Assembly: GCF_946187725.1 (NCBI RefSeq)
Contig: NZ_CAMHSK010000011.1
Coordinates: forward strand, 1-64,000
Direction: 5' to 3'
DNA: 64,000 bases
From: an uncultured Treponema sp.
Lineage (GTDB): Bacteria > Spirochaetota > Spirochaetia > Treponematales > Treponemataceae
Positions within the stretch are counted from its first letter, which is position 1. Each line of letters opens with the position of its first letter. A program made the translations under genes and the position numbers. Below the pieces are notes generated by a model that worked only from the letters and a program-made list of their open reading frames with translations, was not told the DNA's origin and made no database searches. Positions 32,108 through 41,830 of the stretch are shown here, piece after piece.

Positions 32108-33274
32108 ATGTACGATTTCAACAAAATTACAGACCGTCATAACACCAACGCGATAAAATTCGACCTTGCAGTTGCACGCGGAAAGCCCGCCGATGTACTT
32201 CCTCTTTGGGTTGCCGACATGGACTTTCCTACTTCGCCAGCAATTATTGAAGCACTTCATTCTAAAGTAAATCACGGAATTTTCGGATATTCTGTTCCTG
32301 ATGAGCGATTTTATGACGCCGTCAAAAAATGGCAGAAAACAGAGCACGATTTTGAAATCAACAGAAACTGGGTTGTGACCACACCGGGAGTCGTTTTTGC
32401 AATCGCCACGGCAATCAGGGCCTTTACAAATGAAGGGGATGCCGTAATCATTCAGACTCCGGTTTACTATCCATTCAAGAACATGATTGAAGCAAATAAC
32501 CGTAAACTCGTCACATCTTCGCTTTTTGAAAAAGACGGCAAGTGGCAAATCGATTTTGATGACTTTGAGCGAAAAATCGAAGAAAACGCCGTAAAGCTCT
32601 TCATTTTATGCAGCCCGCACAATCCAGTCGGCAGAGTCTGGACGCGCGAAGAACTGACCCGTCTTTCAGAAATCTGCCTTAAGCACAATGTTCTTGTTTT
32701 TGCCGATGAAATTCACAACGATTTTGTATTTGAGCCGAACAAGCACACAGTTTTTTCGACGATTTCTAAAGAGACCGCATTGAATTGTATCGTCTCTACT
32801 TCCGCGAGCAAAACTTTCAACCTTGCGGGCCTTCAGTTCTCAATCAATTTCATTCAGAATCCTCAGTTAAAAAGAAAATTCCATGATGAACGCGACAAAA
32901 CCGGCTACGATGAACCGAGTCTTATGGGATTCGTTGCAACGCAGGCAGCTTATGAACAGGGCAAAGAATGGCTTACCGAACTGAAAGCACACCTTGTATC
33001 AAATCTTGATTTTGTACGGAAATTTGTTAAAGAAAATCTCCAAAAAGCACGGTTGATTGAACCAGAAGGAACTTATCTTCTGTGGCTGGATTTTTCGGCT
33101 TACGGGTATTCAGATGCTGAACTCGATGATTTAATCGTAAATAAGGCAAAAGTCTGGCTTGACCGTGGAACGATGTTTGGAGCGGAAGGAAATTGCTATC
33201 AGAGAATCAACATAGCAACTCCCCTCCCGATTTTAAAAGAAGCCCTCGAAAGAATATCGAAGGCTTTATCGTAA
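32108..33274 (+). CDS. MalY/PatB-type C-S lyase (cystathionine beta-lyase)
   Basis: A 388-residue PLP aminotransferase-fold enzyme of the MalY/PatB family, which splits cystathionine or cysteine conjugates to a thiol, pyruvate and ammonia. Marks are LPLWVADMDFPTSPAI, GYSVPDERFYDAV, SPHNPVGRVWTREEL, FADEIHNDFVF and the lysine in STSASKTFNLAGLQ. It follows the transsulfuration gene by 34 bases with AGGAG and closes the sulfur cluster. Together with the upstream gene it could convert cysteine to homocysteine. Confidence 0.87.
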   Translation: MYDFNKITDRHNTNAIKFDLAVARGKPADVLPLWVADMDFPTSPAIIEALHSKVNHGIFGYSVPDERFYDAVKKWQKTEHDFEINRNWVVTTPGVVFAIATAIRAFTNEGDAVIIQTPVYYPFKNMIEANNRKLVTSSLFEKDGKWQIDFDDFERKIEENAVKLFILCSPHNPVGRVWTREELTRLSEICLKHNVLVFADEIHNDFVFEPNKHTVFSTISKETALNCIVSTSASKTFNLAGLQFSINFIQNPQLKRKFHDERDKTGYDEPSLMGFVATQAAYEQGKEWLTELKAHLVSNLDFVRKFVKENLQKARLIEPEGTYLLWLDFSAYGYSDAELDDLIVNKAKVWLDRGTMFGAEGNCYQRINIATPLPILKEALERISKALS

Positions 33275-33278
33275 AAAA

Positions 33279-34448
33279 CTATTCGCTTAAAAGAACATCT
33301 TTGAGAATCGCAAGGCCCTCATCGATTTCTTTGTAAGAAATGTTGAGTGGCGGCACGATTCTGAGAGTGTTTGCACCGGCTGTTGAGGTAAGAAGCCCCT
33401 TTGCAAGAAGCTTTTTCTCAACCTCAACAGCAACGGCTCCGTTAATCATATCAACGCCAATCATCAGACCCTTTCCACGGATTTCGCCAACGCATTTTGC
33501 CCCGAAAGAAGCAATGGTCTTCCGCATATATTCGCCTTTTTCAACGACTGATTCAAGGAATCCCGGTTTTGTAAGCTCTTTAAGAACGACAAGACCTGCG
33601 GCACAAGCCAATGGGTTTCCACCGAATGTTGACTGATGATCACCAGCCTTGAACACATCAGCTGCCTTTCCGCGAATCAAAATACCACCGAACGGCACGC
33701 CACCGGCGACGCCTTTCGCAAAAGAAACAACTTCCGGCTCAAAATCAAGTGCATCGCTTGCAAGCAAAGTGCCTGTGCGGCCAAAACCAGTCTGAACTTC
33801 ATCGGCCATTACGATTGCACCAGCTTTTCGGGCAGCATCTGCAGCAGCTTTTGCCCATTCAGCATCAACGATGTTTACACCACCCTCGCCCTGAACGCAT
33901 TCAATCATAAGGGCTGCAGTTGTGTCATCGAAAGCCGTTTTAATTGCTTCCCAGTCGTTTGCTTTGATAGTCTTAAAGCAGTCAACATAAGGAGCAAAGC
34001 AGGCAGGATGGAATTTGTCCTGACCTGTTGCAGTCAGAGTTGCCAAAGTGCGGCCATGGAAAGAACTTTCCAAAGTGTAGATTACGCGGCGTTTTTCTCC
34101 ACCATTGAGATAGCCGTATTTTCGAGCCAGTTTGATTGCAGCTTCATTTCCTTCTGCACCAGAATTTCCGAAGTAAACGGCATCAAAGCCTGTCTGTCCG
34201 AGAAGTTCTGTTGCATACTCGATTCCGACATCACTCGTAAAATAATTGCAGACATGAATCTGCTTTTTTGCCTGTTCAGAAATGGCCTTTACGAGAGGCT
34301 TAAAATTGTGACCGAGGCAGTTGACGGCAATTCCCGCCAGAAAATCAATGTATTTTTTGCCGTTGATGTCGTAGCAGGTTGAGCCTTTACCCTTTACCAT
34401 TGTGACATCGAACGAGCCGTAATTATTTACAACAATTTTTGAACCCAT
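33279..34448 (-). CDS. argD: Acetylornithine aminotransferase
   Basis: A class III PLP aminotransferase of 389 residues for arginine synthesis. I chose ATG 34448 after GGAGAAAATT; the track's start is an upstream TTG. Visible parts are YFGNSGAEGNEAAIKLAR, SFHGRTLATL, ADEVQTGFGRTGT and the lysine in VSFAKGVAGGVPFG. It is the last gene of argJ-argB-argD, 16 bases after argB. It converts N-acetylglutamate semialdehyde to N-acetylornithine. It converges with the sulfur cluster. Confidence 0.9.
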   Translation of the reverse strand: MGSKIVVNNYGSFDVTMVKGKGSTCYDINGKKYIDFLAGIAVNCLGHNFKPLVKAISEQAKKQIHVCNYFTSDVGIEYATELLGQTGFDAVYFGNSGAEGNEAAIKLARKYGYLNGGEKRRVIYTLESSFHGRTLATLTATGQDKFHPACFAPYVDCFKTIKANDWEAIKTAFDDTTAALMIECVQGEGGVNIVDAEWAKAAADAARKAGAIVMADEVQTGFGRTGTLLASDALDFEPEVVSFAKGVAGGVPFGGILIRGKAADVFKAGDHQSTFGGNPLACAAGLVVLKELTKPGFLESVVEKGEYMRKTIASFGAKCVGEIRGKGLMIGVDMINGAVAVEVEKKLLAKGLLTSTAGANTLRIVPPLNISYKEIDEGLAILKDVLLSE

Positions 34449-34464
34449 AATTTTCTCCAAGATT

Positions 34465-35373
34465 TTAGTAAATCATCGTGCCAATACCACGGTCACTGAA
34501 CATCTCGATAAGAAGCGAATGTGGTACGCGGCCGTCGATGATGTGGGTGCGTGGAACACCGCCTTTTCGCGCCATCATGCAGCACTCGATTTTTGGAATC
34601 ATTCCGCCAGCGATTGTGCCGTCATCAAAGTATTTCTGAACATCTTCAATGTGAATCCGCTGAATCAATGATTTTGGATCGTTTATGTCACGGAGCACGC
34701 CCGGAACATTCGTGAGCTGAACGAATTTTTCGGCCTGCAAGGCAATTGCAAGTTTAGCTGCGGCTGTATCAGCATTGATGTTGTAACGGGCACTGTCACC
34801 AGATTCTCCAAGCGCAACAGTTGAAACGACAGGAATAAAGCCCTTGTCCAAAAGCGACTGAACGATTTCAGGATGAACTTCGGTTACTTCACCGACAAAG
34901 CCCAAATCAGCGCCGTCTTTATCAATCTTCTTTGCACGGAGCAAGCCTGAATCAACGCCCGAAAGACCGACTGCCTTTCCGCCTTCCTGAAGGATAAGAC
35001 CAACAATGTCCTTGTTGAGTTTACCAGTCAAAACCATCTGAACGATTTCCATTGTTTCGGCATCGGTGTATCGAAGACCATTGATGAATTTTGATTCCTT
35101 TCCAACGCGCTCAAGCATGTTGTTGATTTCAGGACCGCCGCCATGCACGAGCACGACCTTGATTCCGATTGTATTCAAAAGAACCAAATCCTTCATTACT
35201 GCGGCTTTGAGTTCTTCATTGAGCATGGCATTTCCGCCATATTTTACAACGACAGTTTTTCCAACCCAATGGCGGAAATAAGGCAAAACCTGCACCAGAA
35301 CATCCGACCAGTGAGCGTTGTCAACACGCGGATCAATTTTCTCACGAGTTTCGTTTTCATTATTTTCAGACAT
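34465..35373 (-). CDS. argB: Acetylglutamate kinase
   Basis: A 302-residue amino acid kinase. Marks are VVKYGGNAM, VLVHGGGPEINNML, NINADTAAAKLAIALQ and GGMIPKIECC. It phosphorylates N-acetylglutamate, the second step of cyclic arginine synthesis. It starts nine bases after argJ with AGGAG. The short acidic N-terminal extension (MSENNENETREKID) resembles that of arginine-inhibited kinases, but inhibition cannot be judged here. Confidence 0.92.
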   Translation of the reverse strand: MSENNENETREKIDPRVDNAHWSDVLVQVLPYFRHWVGKTVVVKYGGNAMLNEELKAAVMKDLVLLNTIGIKVVLVHGGGPEINNMLERVGKESKFINGLRYTDAETMEIVQMVLTGKLNKDIVGLILQEGGKAVGLSGVDSGLLRAKKIDKDGADLGFVGEVTEVHPEIVQSLLDKGFIPVVSTVALGESGDSARYNINADTAAAKLAIALQAEKFVQLTNVPGVLRDINDPKSLIQRIHIEDVQKYFDDGTIAGGMIPKIECCMMARKGGVPRTHIIDGRVPHSLLIEMFSDRGIGTMIY

Positions 35374-35382
35374 AATTTTCTC

Positions 35383-36660
35383 CTAAGTTCGATAATCTCC
35401 GTTGATTTTTACATAATCGTATGTGAGGTCACAGCCCCATGCGGTGCCTTTGGCATTTCCGTCTTCAAGTTCAACGAGGATGTCAACAGCTTCTTCGGTG
35501 AGAATTTTCTTTGCCAAGTCTTCATCGAAATTGAGCGGAACTCCGTGCTCGAACACTTTAATAGAAGATTCTTTACCACCGTTCTGACTTCCGTCCTCGA
35601 AATAGCGTTTTGCACCTTCGCGGCTCAAGAATGAAACCGAAGTTTTTTCTGGTGTGAAGAAGAATCCTGAATAGCCCATTGCGTCCAAGATTCGGCCCCA
35701 GTTTGCGTCAGCACCAAAGAATGCGGCTTTTACGAGATTTGAGCAGATTACGGCTTTTGCAAGACCACGGGCATTCTCTACAGTGTCAGCACCGACTACA
35801 TTACAGGTGACAAGGCGGGTTGCACCTTCACCGTCAGCGGCGATTTTCTTTGCCATCTGGGTGTTGAGTGCGTTCAAAGCCTCAACGAAAGCGTCAAAAT
35901 CAGCTCCTTCGCCAGTGATTTCAGCGTTTCCGGCCATTCCGTTTGCAAGAATAAGAAGAGAATCGTTTGTTGAAGTGTCACCGTCGATTGAAACGCAGTT
36001 GTAAGTGCCTGCCGCAGAAATTCGGAGTGCCTTTTCGAGCATTTCTGAAGAAATTGCACAGTCAGTCGTGATGAAGCCGAGCATTGTTCCCAAATTGATG
36101 TGAATCATGCCGCTGCCTTTAGCCATTGTTCCCATGCGGACAGTTTTGCCGCCAATCTGAGTTTCAAGGGCAACTTCTTTATACTGAGTGTCAGTCGTCA
36201 TGATTGCGATTCGGGCTTCCTTGTGGCCTTCTTTTGAAAGACCGTCAGCAAGCTTGTCCAGACCGTTAAGGATTTTATCAACAGGAAGCTGCTGACCGAT
36301 TACACCAGTCGAAAGAACGAGAACATCATCGGAATTAATGTTCATTTTTGCTGCGACTGCAACAGCCTCTTTATTTGCGTTGTCATAACCTTCTTTTCCA
36401 GTACAGGCATTTGCGTTTCCAGAGTTGGCGATTATGGCCTGAGCCTTGCCGTTTGCAATGTGATCACGAGTAAGTTTAACACACTCTGCCTTTACCCGGT
36501 TCTGTGTGAATACGCCGGCTGCATTGCAGACCTTTTCGCTGAAAATAAGAGCCGTGTCGTTAGTCGTTCGGCTTGATTTGATTTTGTTCAAAACACCGTT
36601 TGCAGTGAATCCCTGGGCTGCAGTAACGCCGCCGTCAATGAAATTACAAGAAAATGCCAT
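35383..36660 (-). CDS. argJ: Bifunctional ornithine acetyltransferase / N-acetylglutamate synthase
   Basis: A 425-residue ArgJ that recycles acetyl groups from N-acetylornithine to glutamate. The self-cleaving site is IDGDTSTNDS, where the Thr becomes the N-terminal nucleophile of the beta chain. MAKGSGMIHINLGTML precedes it. It is first in argJBD and lies behind three ARG-box-like sites. argC is not in the window. Confidence 0.93.
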   Translation of the reverse strand: MAFSCNFIDGGVTAAQGFTANGVLNKIKSSRTTNDTALIFSEKVCNAAGVFTQNRVKAECVKLTRDHIANGKAQAIIANSGNANACTGKEGYDNANKEAVAVAAKMNINSDDVLVLSTGVIGQQLPVDKILNGLDKLADGLSKEGHKEARIAIMTTDTQYKEVALETQIGGKTVRMGTMAKGSGMIHINLGTMLGFITTDCAISSEMLEKALRISAAGTYNCVSIDGDTSTNDSLLILANGMAGNAEITGEGADFDAFVEALNALNTQMAKKIAADGEGATRLVTCNVVGADTVENARGLAKAVICSNLVKAAFFGADANWGRILDAMGYSGFFFTPEKTSVSFLSREGAKRYFEDGSQNGGKESSIKVFEHGVPLNFDEDLAKKILTEEAVDILVELEDGNAKGTAWGCDLTYDYVKINGDYRT

Positions 36661-36686
36661 AATTTTCTCCTGTATGCAAAAAAAAA

Positions 36687-36752
36687 TGAATATTTATGCA
36701 AATTTATTACATAAATATTCATTAAGTATACGATAATGTGAATAAATATTCA
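36687..36752 (-). promoter_or_regulatory. argJ promoter with three ARG boxes
   Basis: Boxes: TGAATATTTATGCA (36687-36700), TACATAAATATTCA (36708-36721) and the perfect palindrome TGAATAAATATTCA (36739-36752). They match the ArgR/AhrC consensus TGNATWWWWATNCA, the middle one with one mismatch. The promoter on minus is TTGAAT-N17-TATACT, with the palindrome over the -35 box. The repressor gene is not in the window. Confidence 0.75.
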
Positions 36753-36771
36753 AGGTGAATGAGAGACAGCC

Positions 36772-37710
36772 TTATTCCTGTGATTCAATCACAACATCTT
36801 CTTTTTTGACTTTCTGCCAGTCAAAGGCACTTACGGCCTCTTCAAGCGACAGTTTCTCTTCTTTTTCGAGGCAGCCGCAGAGAAATAGGATTTTTCCAAT
36901 CAATTGTTCACTGGTAAAATTCTCTCGCAAAAAGCCCATGTCAGTGTCCTTGTCACGCTTGGAAAGACGGCGACCGTCAGCACTCAGCAAAAGAGGAAGA
37001 TGAAAAAATTGCGGGAGCTGATGGAAATCGAGTTTTTCATAAAGATAAAGCTGATTGAAGGTCGAAGAAATCAAATCCCGGCCGCGAACAACCTGATTCA
37101 CGCCCATAAGAGCATCATCAACCACGACGGCAAGCTGATATGAAAAGTTTCCGTCAGAACGGCGGATTATAAAGTCGCCCAAATCACGAGAGAGGTCGCA
37201 ATTCTGATTTCCATAATGGCCGTCAAAAAAAGAACAAGTCCTGTCTTCAACAATGATTCTTTTTGCCGGAAGACGCACACTGTATAAAAGAGATTTTTCG
37301 GATTCTGAAAGGTTGCGGCACTTCCCTGAATAGACTGATTTTCCGTCACTTGCGTGCGGCGCTGATGATGAAAGCAAATCGGCACGAGTGCAAAAACAAT
37401 CGTAAACAAGGCCTTTTTCACAAAGCAAATCGAAAGCTCTTATATAGAAAGAATCGCGATTCGACTGGTAAAACTCGCCGGAAAGTCCACCCTCGCTCGC
37501 TGAAAAATTATCCCATTTGAGGCCGAGCCAGAGCAAATCTTCAATAAGCTGAGAGGAATACTCTTTTTTACAGCGCTGACGGTCAAGATCTTCGATTCGT
37601 AAAATCCACTCGCCGCCAGTTTTTTTTGCAGAAAGATATGAAAGCAAGGCAGAATACACATTTCCCAAGTGCATTCGCCCGCTTGGAGAAGGAGCAAAGC
37701 GTCCACGCAT
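36772..37710 (-). CDS. gluQ: Glutamyl-Q tRNA(Asp) synthetase-like protein
   Basis: A 312-residue protein equal to the catalytic half of glutamyl-tRNA synthetase without the anticodon-binding domain. The HIGH motif is PSGRMHLGN and the KMSKS motif is RRLSKRD. Zinc-type residues lie around DCFCTRADL and GKCRNL. Such proteins attach glutamate to queuosine in tRNA(Asp). It overlaps the upstream small membrane protein by one base (TAATG). Confidence 0.88.
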   Translation of the reverse strand: MRGRFAPSPSGRMHLGNVYSALLSYLSAKKTGGEWILRIEDLDRQRCKKEYSSQLIEDLLWLGLKWDNFSASEGGLSGEFYQSNRDSFYIRAFDLLCEKGLVYDCFCTRADLLSSSAPHASDGKSVYSGKCRNLSESEKSLLYSVRLPAKRIIVEDRTCSFFDGHYGNQNCDLSRDLGDFIIRRSDGNFSYQLAVVVDDALMGVNQVVRGRDLISSTFNQLYLYEKLDFHQLPQFFHLPLLLSADGRRLSKRDKDTDMGFLRENFTSEQLIGKILFLCGCLEKEEKLSLEEAVSAFDWQKVKKEDVVIESQE

Positions 37711-38018
37711 TATTTTGAACTTTTTCCGTGAACTTTTTCGACTTCATCAAAGAACTTAGAACCGCCCTTTCCTCTTCCACGGTGAGGTCCAAGAACTTTT
37801 GACTGAACTTCGCCAGTTTTTTTCATTGAAGTCGCCATTCCCTTTCCAGGAACAGAAAGACGGTTGTAATTCATCTCATACATGACAGGATTTGATTCAC
37901 TGAATTTGAAGATTTTGTTTGAACCGATTAGAAAAGAAAAAACCGCTGCAATCACGAGCAAAATCGAAACGCTCTTAACATTCTGAACGATTTTAGATTC
38001 ATCAATAACGATAGTCAT
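37710..38018 (-). CDS. Conserved-looking small membrane protein, unknown function
   Basis: I chose ATG 38018 after GGGGG (102 residues) over the track's 38048. A short cytoplasmic start is followed by one membrane segment (SVSILLVIAAVFSFLIGSN) and a basic Gly/Lys-rich tail (GPHRGRGKGGSKFF). It does not match a family I recognise. It is probably co-transcribed with gluQ because of the one-base overlap. Confidence 0.65.
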   Translation of the reverse strand: MTIVIDESKIVQNVKSVSILLVIAAVFSFLIGSNKIFKFSESNPVMYEMNYNRLSVPGKGMATSMKKTGEVQSKVLGPHRGRGKGGSKFFDEVEKVHGKSSK

Positions 38019-38126
38019 TTTATCCCCCTTGCGCATTAAACGCCCCAATAAAAATCACCCGTTTATATTTTCGGAAAGTTTTTGGCACTTCTTTATTTTT
38101 CATTTCCATTATAGAATAATCACAAT

Positions 38127-39563
38127 ATGTTTCCACCACTTCCACAAGAAAAAGCAGCCGCAGTTTTAAAAGATTTAATTCAGTCGCTCGAAGAAGGCAA
38201 AATTGAACTTGTACAGGTAGCCCGACCGAGTGAAGAACGAAAGAATCAGGGGGTGATGCTGGGCGCGCTCGTCTGTAAAAATAAAAACGGCGATGAAGTC
38301 AATTTGGTGACAAACTCTGGGAACGCAAAACAGTTTAGAATTAGCAGTGAGCAATTAGCAGTTAGCAGTGAGCAATTAGCAGTTAGCAATTATAACGGGA
38401 CATTGTTCGCTTCGCTCACTCGTCCTAGTGTTTTGGGGGGAGTTGTTTTTGTAGGGCCGATTGTTTCGGCAGGGCAGATTGAAGCTGCACTTTCTGAGAA
38501 TGATAGAGAAATTCATGAAATAACGAAAAAAATTAACAATGAGCAATTAGCAATGAGCAATGAGCAATTGAAAGAATTGCGTAAACAGCGAGAAAAATTG
38601 TGTGATGAGTCTTTGTCAAAAGTTCATGCACTTTATAAGTTTCATTGCATTGATGGGAAGGTTCGGTCGCTCAAAGAGATTTGCGGAATTTATAACGGCG
38701 GCAAATTGCCTCCGACTGGAACTGGTGACTGTTGCGCACCGAAACTCTTAGATTATGCCTTTTCGCACGAATTGATTCCTATTTCACTGGCAGAAACTCC
38801 TCACTCAACTTCTCACTGCTCACCGCTAACTGCTAACTTAACTCCCCCTTGCGATGAACGATGCGGAATCCTGCTTCCTGCCATGCTGGGCTTGCGGATT
38901 TTATATCGTGACGAGGCGATTTGCGTTGTGAACAAGCAGTCTGGGCTTTTGAGCGTTCCCGGTCGTGGAGAAGACAAGCAGGACTGTATTGAGTCTCGAT
39001 TTAAGCGGCTTTTCGGCGACAAAGTTGAAATCGCACAGTGTGCAGTTCACCGTCTCGACCTGGAAACCAGCGGCGTGATGATTCTTGCATTTACAAAAGA
39101 GACACATCACAAACTTATGCAGCAATTTGAGGCAAAAACCGTTCAAAAAGAATATGTCGCACTGCTTGACGGCGTGCTTGCCAAAAAAGGAATTGCACAG
39201 CACGGTCAGATGGAGCTTTTTTTCAGGCTTGATGTCGAAAACCGTCCGCACCAGATTTGGGATGCAGAAAACGGCAAAAGTGCGGTCACTGAATGGGAAA
39301 TTTTGGGCGTTGAGCGGTATCATGCGCCAGACGGCTCAACACGGAATGCCACGCGGGTACTTTTTATGCCGCACACAGGGCGCACTCATCAGCTTAGGCT
39401 TGCAAGCGCGGACGCTCACGGCTTTGGCGTGCCGATTATAGGAGACACTCTCTACGGAAAATGCGATGAAGGTGAGCGGCTCATGCTCCACGCACGGAAA
39501 GTCACTTTCACGCACCCAGTCACAGCCGAGCCAATGACGATTGAGTGCAATCCGGAGTTTTAA
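38127..39563 (+). CDS. RluA-type RNA pseudouridine synthase with repeat-derived inserts
   Basis: A 478-residue protein whose C-terminal half (about 260-478) is a RluA pseudouridine synthase. The catalytic Asp is in VHRLDLETSGVMI, and LLSVPGRGED and MPHTGRTHQLR follow. The N-terminal half resembles the extension of the tRNA/23S RluA-like (YqcB-like) group. It contains inserts translated from a dispersed DNA repeat (ISSEQLAVSSEQLAVSN at about 73-90 and NNEQLAMSNEQLKEL at about 140). The target uridine is unknown. The stop overlaps that of the convergent transporter. Confidence 0.84.
   Translation: MFPPLPQEKAAAVLKDLIQSLEEGKIELVQVARPSEERKNQGVMLGALVCKNKNGDEVNLVTNSGNAKQFRISSEQLAVSSEQLAVSNYNGTLFASLTRPSVLGGVVFVGPIVSAGQIEAALSENDREIHEITKKINNEQLAMSNEQLKELRKQREKLCDESLSKVHALYKFHCIDGKVRSLKEICGIYNGGKLPPTGTGDCCAPKLLDYAFSHELIPISLAETPHSTSHCSPLTANLTPPCDERCGILLPAMLGLRILYRDEAICVVNKQSGLLSVPGRGEDKQDCIESRFKRLFGDKVEIAQCAVHRLDLETSGVMILAFTKETHHKLMQQFEAKTVQKEYVALLDGVLAKKGIAQHGQMELFFRLDVENRPHQIWDAENGKSAVTEWEILGVERYHAPDGSTRNATRVLFMPHTGRTHQLRLASADAHGFGVPIIGDTLYGKCDEGERLMLHARKVTFTHPVTAEPMTIECNPEF
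38341..38390 (+). repeat. AGCAGTGAGCAATT tandem repeat inside the RluA-type gene
   Basis: Units of AGCAATTAGCAGTTAGCAGTG type occur in phase with the reading frame. Related copies lie at 38537-38572 and, inverted, at about 38803-38840, and at 18570 outside genes. They encode SEQLAVS-like peptides. Confidence 0.7.
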
Positions 39564-40517
39564 GATTTTTTTATCTCGCTCACGAAGAGGCCGGCAATCG
39601 TAAGCACGGCACCAATTGCGCCCATCAACGAGATTTTTTCGCCGAGTGCAAAAAACGCAAACACAATCGTGACGACAGGAATCAAATAAATGCCGACGGT
39701 TGCGCGCACTGTTCCGAGTTTCTCACAGGCAACATTCCATGCGGCAAAACAGAAGGCACTCGCCCCCAGACCTAAAAAGCACAGATTGAGCCAGTTAAGC
39801 GGATTAAAAAAACGGCTCTTATTAAAGAAAGAATCAAAAATCACGGAAATGCTGCCAGGAATCTGAAAATCTGGGGCTGAAGGAACGAATGCACCGAAAC
39901 GAGCAAGTGAGAAAATCCCGATTGGGAGCATGAAAATTATAGCCCAGAAGAAAATACGCCGGGTCACCTGAATTGAATCGAGTTGCAGGGCATTGATTTT
40001 TGACACGCACAACGAGTAAACACCCCAGCTCAAGGCCGCCGCAAGGGCAAGGAAGTCACCCTTTGGATTGAGATTGAATTCCACGACGCCGTTAAAGCTA
40101 ACCAGTGCGACTCCTAAAATCGCGAGCAGAAAACCGATGATAAAACACCCTGTCAGATGGTGCTCTTTCAAAAAAATCTGCGCAAAAATAGCTGTAAAAA
40201 TCGGGCAGATAGAAACAATAATGCTGACATTCGATGCTGATGTATACGAAATCGCCATGTTTTCCATGAACTGATAAGCCGTGACGCCAGAAAATCCCGC
40301 GAGCATAAAATAAAGCTCCTGTTTTTTCGCAGACAGTTTGAGCAGCCCCGGCTTTAAAACCCAAAGCCCAATATATGCAAGAAGAAACCTGATAACGAGG
40401 ATTTCATAAGACGAAAAGGAACGCAAAAGATATTTTGTCGAAACAAATGTGATTCCCCAGATGAACACGGAAATAGAAGCGAAGAAAAGCCCGGTGATGT
40501 TAATTTTTTTTGTCATG
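39560..40517 (-). CDS. DMT-superfamily (EamA) transporter
   Basis: About 318 residues from ATG 40517, which gives a typical start MTKKINITGLFFASISVFIW. Ten hydrophobic segments form two EamA repeats, the first with KYLLRSFSSYEILVIRFLLAYIG and the second with ALSWGVYSLCVSKI. Such proteins export amino acids or metabolites; the substrate is unknown. TACAAT on minus lies seven bases before ATG, so the mRNA may be leaderless. Its end overlaps the RluA-type gene by four bases. Confidence 0.82.
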
Positions 40518-40643
40518 GAGAAGATTGTAGCAAAAAACACGGATTGAAGCCACAATTCTATAAAAAGGAAGAAAGCCATCGGTTTTCATAAAGTTTCGTT
40601 TAAGAAATTGTATTTTTTTTTGATTTCTGATATTCTCTACATC

Positions 40644-41816
40644 ATGAAAGAATTCGAACTTAAATACGGATGCAATCCAAACCAGAAGCCTGCAAAGGTT
40701 TATGTAGATGAAGGCGATCTTCCAATCACAGTTTTGAATGGAAGACCGGGATATATCAACCTGCTCGACGCATTGAACGGATGGCAGCTTGTAAAGGAAC
40801 TTAAAGAAGCAACAGGTCTTCCTGCCGCAACAAGTTTCAAGCATGTAAGTCCGGCCGGAGCCGCTGTCGGAAAGCCTCTTTCAGACACACTTAAATCAAT
40901 TTACTTTACAGACGGTGTTGAACTTACACCACTCGCTTCGGCTTATGCACGCGCCCGTGGAGCAGACCGTATGAGCTCTTTCGGAGATTTCATTTCTTTG
41001 AGCGATGAATGTGACGAGGCCACAGCCCTTTTGATTAAAAAAGAAGTTTCTGACGGAATCGTTGCACCTTCATATTCACCAAAAGCACTTGAAATCCTCA
41101 AGGCAAAAAAGAACGGAAATTACTGCATTATTCAGATTGACCCGAACTATGTACCGCCTGCAACAGAAGTAAAACAGGTTTTCGGCGTTAAATTCGAGCA
41201 GGGACACAATTTCCTCAAAATTGACGAGTCTTGCCTTTCAAACATCGTTACGAAAAACAAAACTCTGAGCGAAGATGACAAGCACAACCTTATCATCGCG
41301 CTGATTACACTTAAATACACTCAGTCAAATTCAGTCTGCTATGTAAAAGACGGTCAGGCAATCGGTATCGGTGCAGGCCAGCAGAGCCGCGTTCACTGTA
41401 CACGTCTCGCAGGTCAGAAAGCCGACAACTGGTGGTTGCGCCAGTCTCCGAAAGTTCTTGGCTTGCAGTTCGTTGACGGAATCAAACGAGCAGACCGCGA
41501 CAACGCAATTGACGTTTACATTGGTGATGAGTACGAGGATGTTCTTGCTGAAGGCAAATGGCAGAATATTTTCAAAGTTAAGCCAGAAGTTTTCACACGC
41601 GAAGAAAAACGCGCTTGGCTCGACAAAAACACAAATGTAGCCGTAGGAAGTGACGCATTCTTCCCATTCGGAGACAACATCGAGCGGGCAAGAAAGAGCG
41701 GCGTTACAGTTGTAGCACAGCCAGGCGGAAGCGTCCGTGACGATCAGGTTATCGAAACCGCAGACAAGTACAACATGGTAATGTGCTTCAACGGAATCCG
41801 CCTCTTTCATCACTAG
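40644..41816 (+). CDS. AICAR transformylase-only PurH-like protein
   Basis: A 390-residue protein matching the AICAR formyltransferase half of PurH: ELKYGCNPNQKPAKVY, TSFKHVSPAGAAVG, SFGDFISLSDECDEATA, IGIGAGQQSRVHCTRLAGQKAD, SDAFFPFGDNIERA and AQPGGSVRDDQVIE. The IMP cyclohydrolase domain of normal PurH (about 520 residues) is missing and must be supplied elsewhere. TTGTAT-N17-TATTCT ends seven bases before ATG with no ribosome site, so a leaderless mRNA is likely. Confidence 0.88.
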   Translation: MKEFELKYGCNPNQKPAKVYVDEGDLPITVLNGRPGYINLLDALNGWQLVKELKEATGLPAATSFKHVSPAGAAVGKPLSDTLKSIYFTDGVELTPLASAYARARGADRMSSFGDFISLSDECDEATALLIKKEVSDGIVAPSYSPKALEILKAKKNGNYCIIQIDPNYVPPATEVKQVFGVKFEQGHNFLKIDESCLSNIVTKNKTLSEDDKHNLIIALITLKYTQSNSVCYVKDGQAIGIGAGQQSRVHCTRLAGQKADNWWLRQSPKVLGLQFVDGIKRADRDNAIDVYIGDEYEDVLAEGKWQNIFKVKPEVFTREEKRAWLDKNTNVAVGSDAFFPFGDNIERARKSGVTVVAQPGGSVRDDQVIETADKYNMVMCFNGIRLFHH

Positions 41817-41830
41817 TTTGTAAGATAATG

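Noticed and set aside
33636-34382. Plus-strand 248-residue ORF over argD
   Set aside because: It is antisense to the well-supported argD, has no ribosome site, and is a shadow.
35143-35634. Plus-strand 163-residue ORF over argB/argJ
   Set aside because: It overlaps two real genes on the other strand and matches no family.
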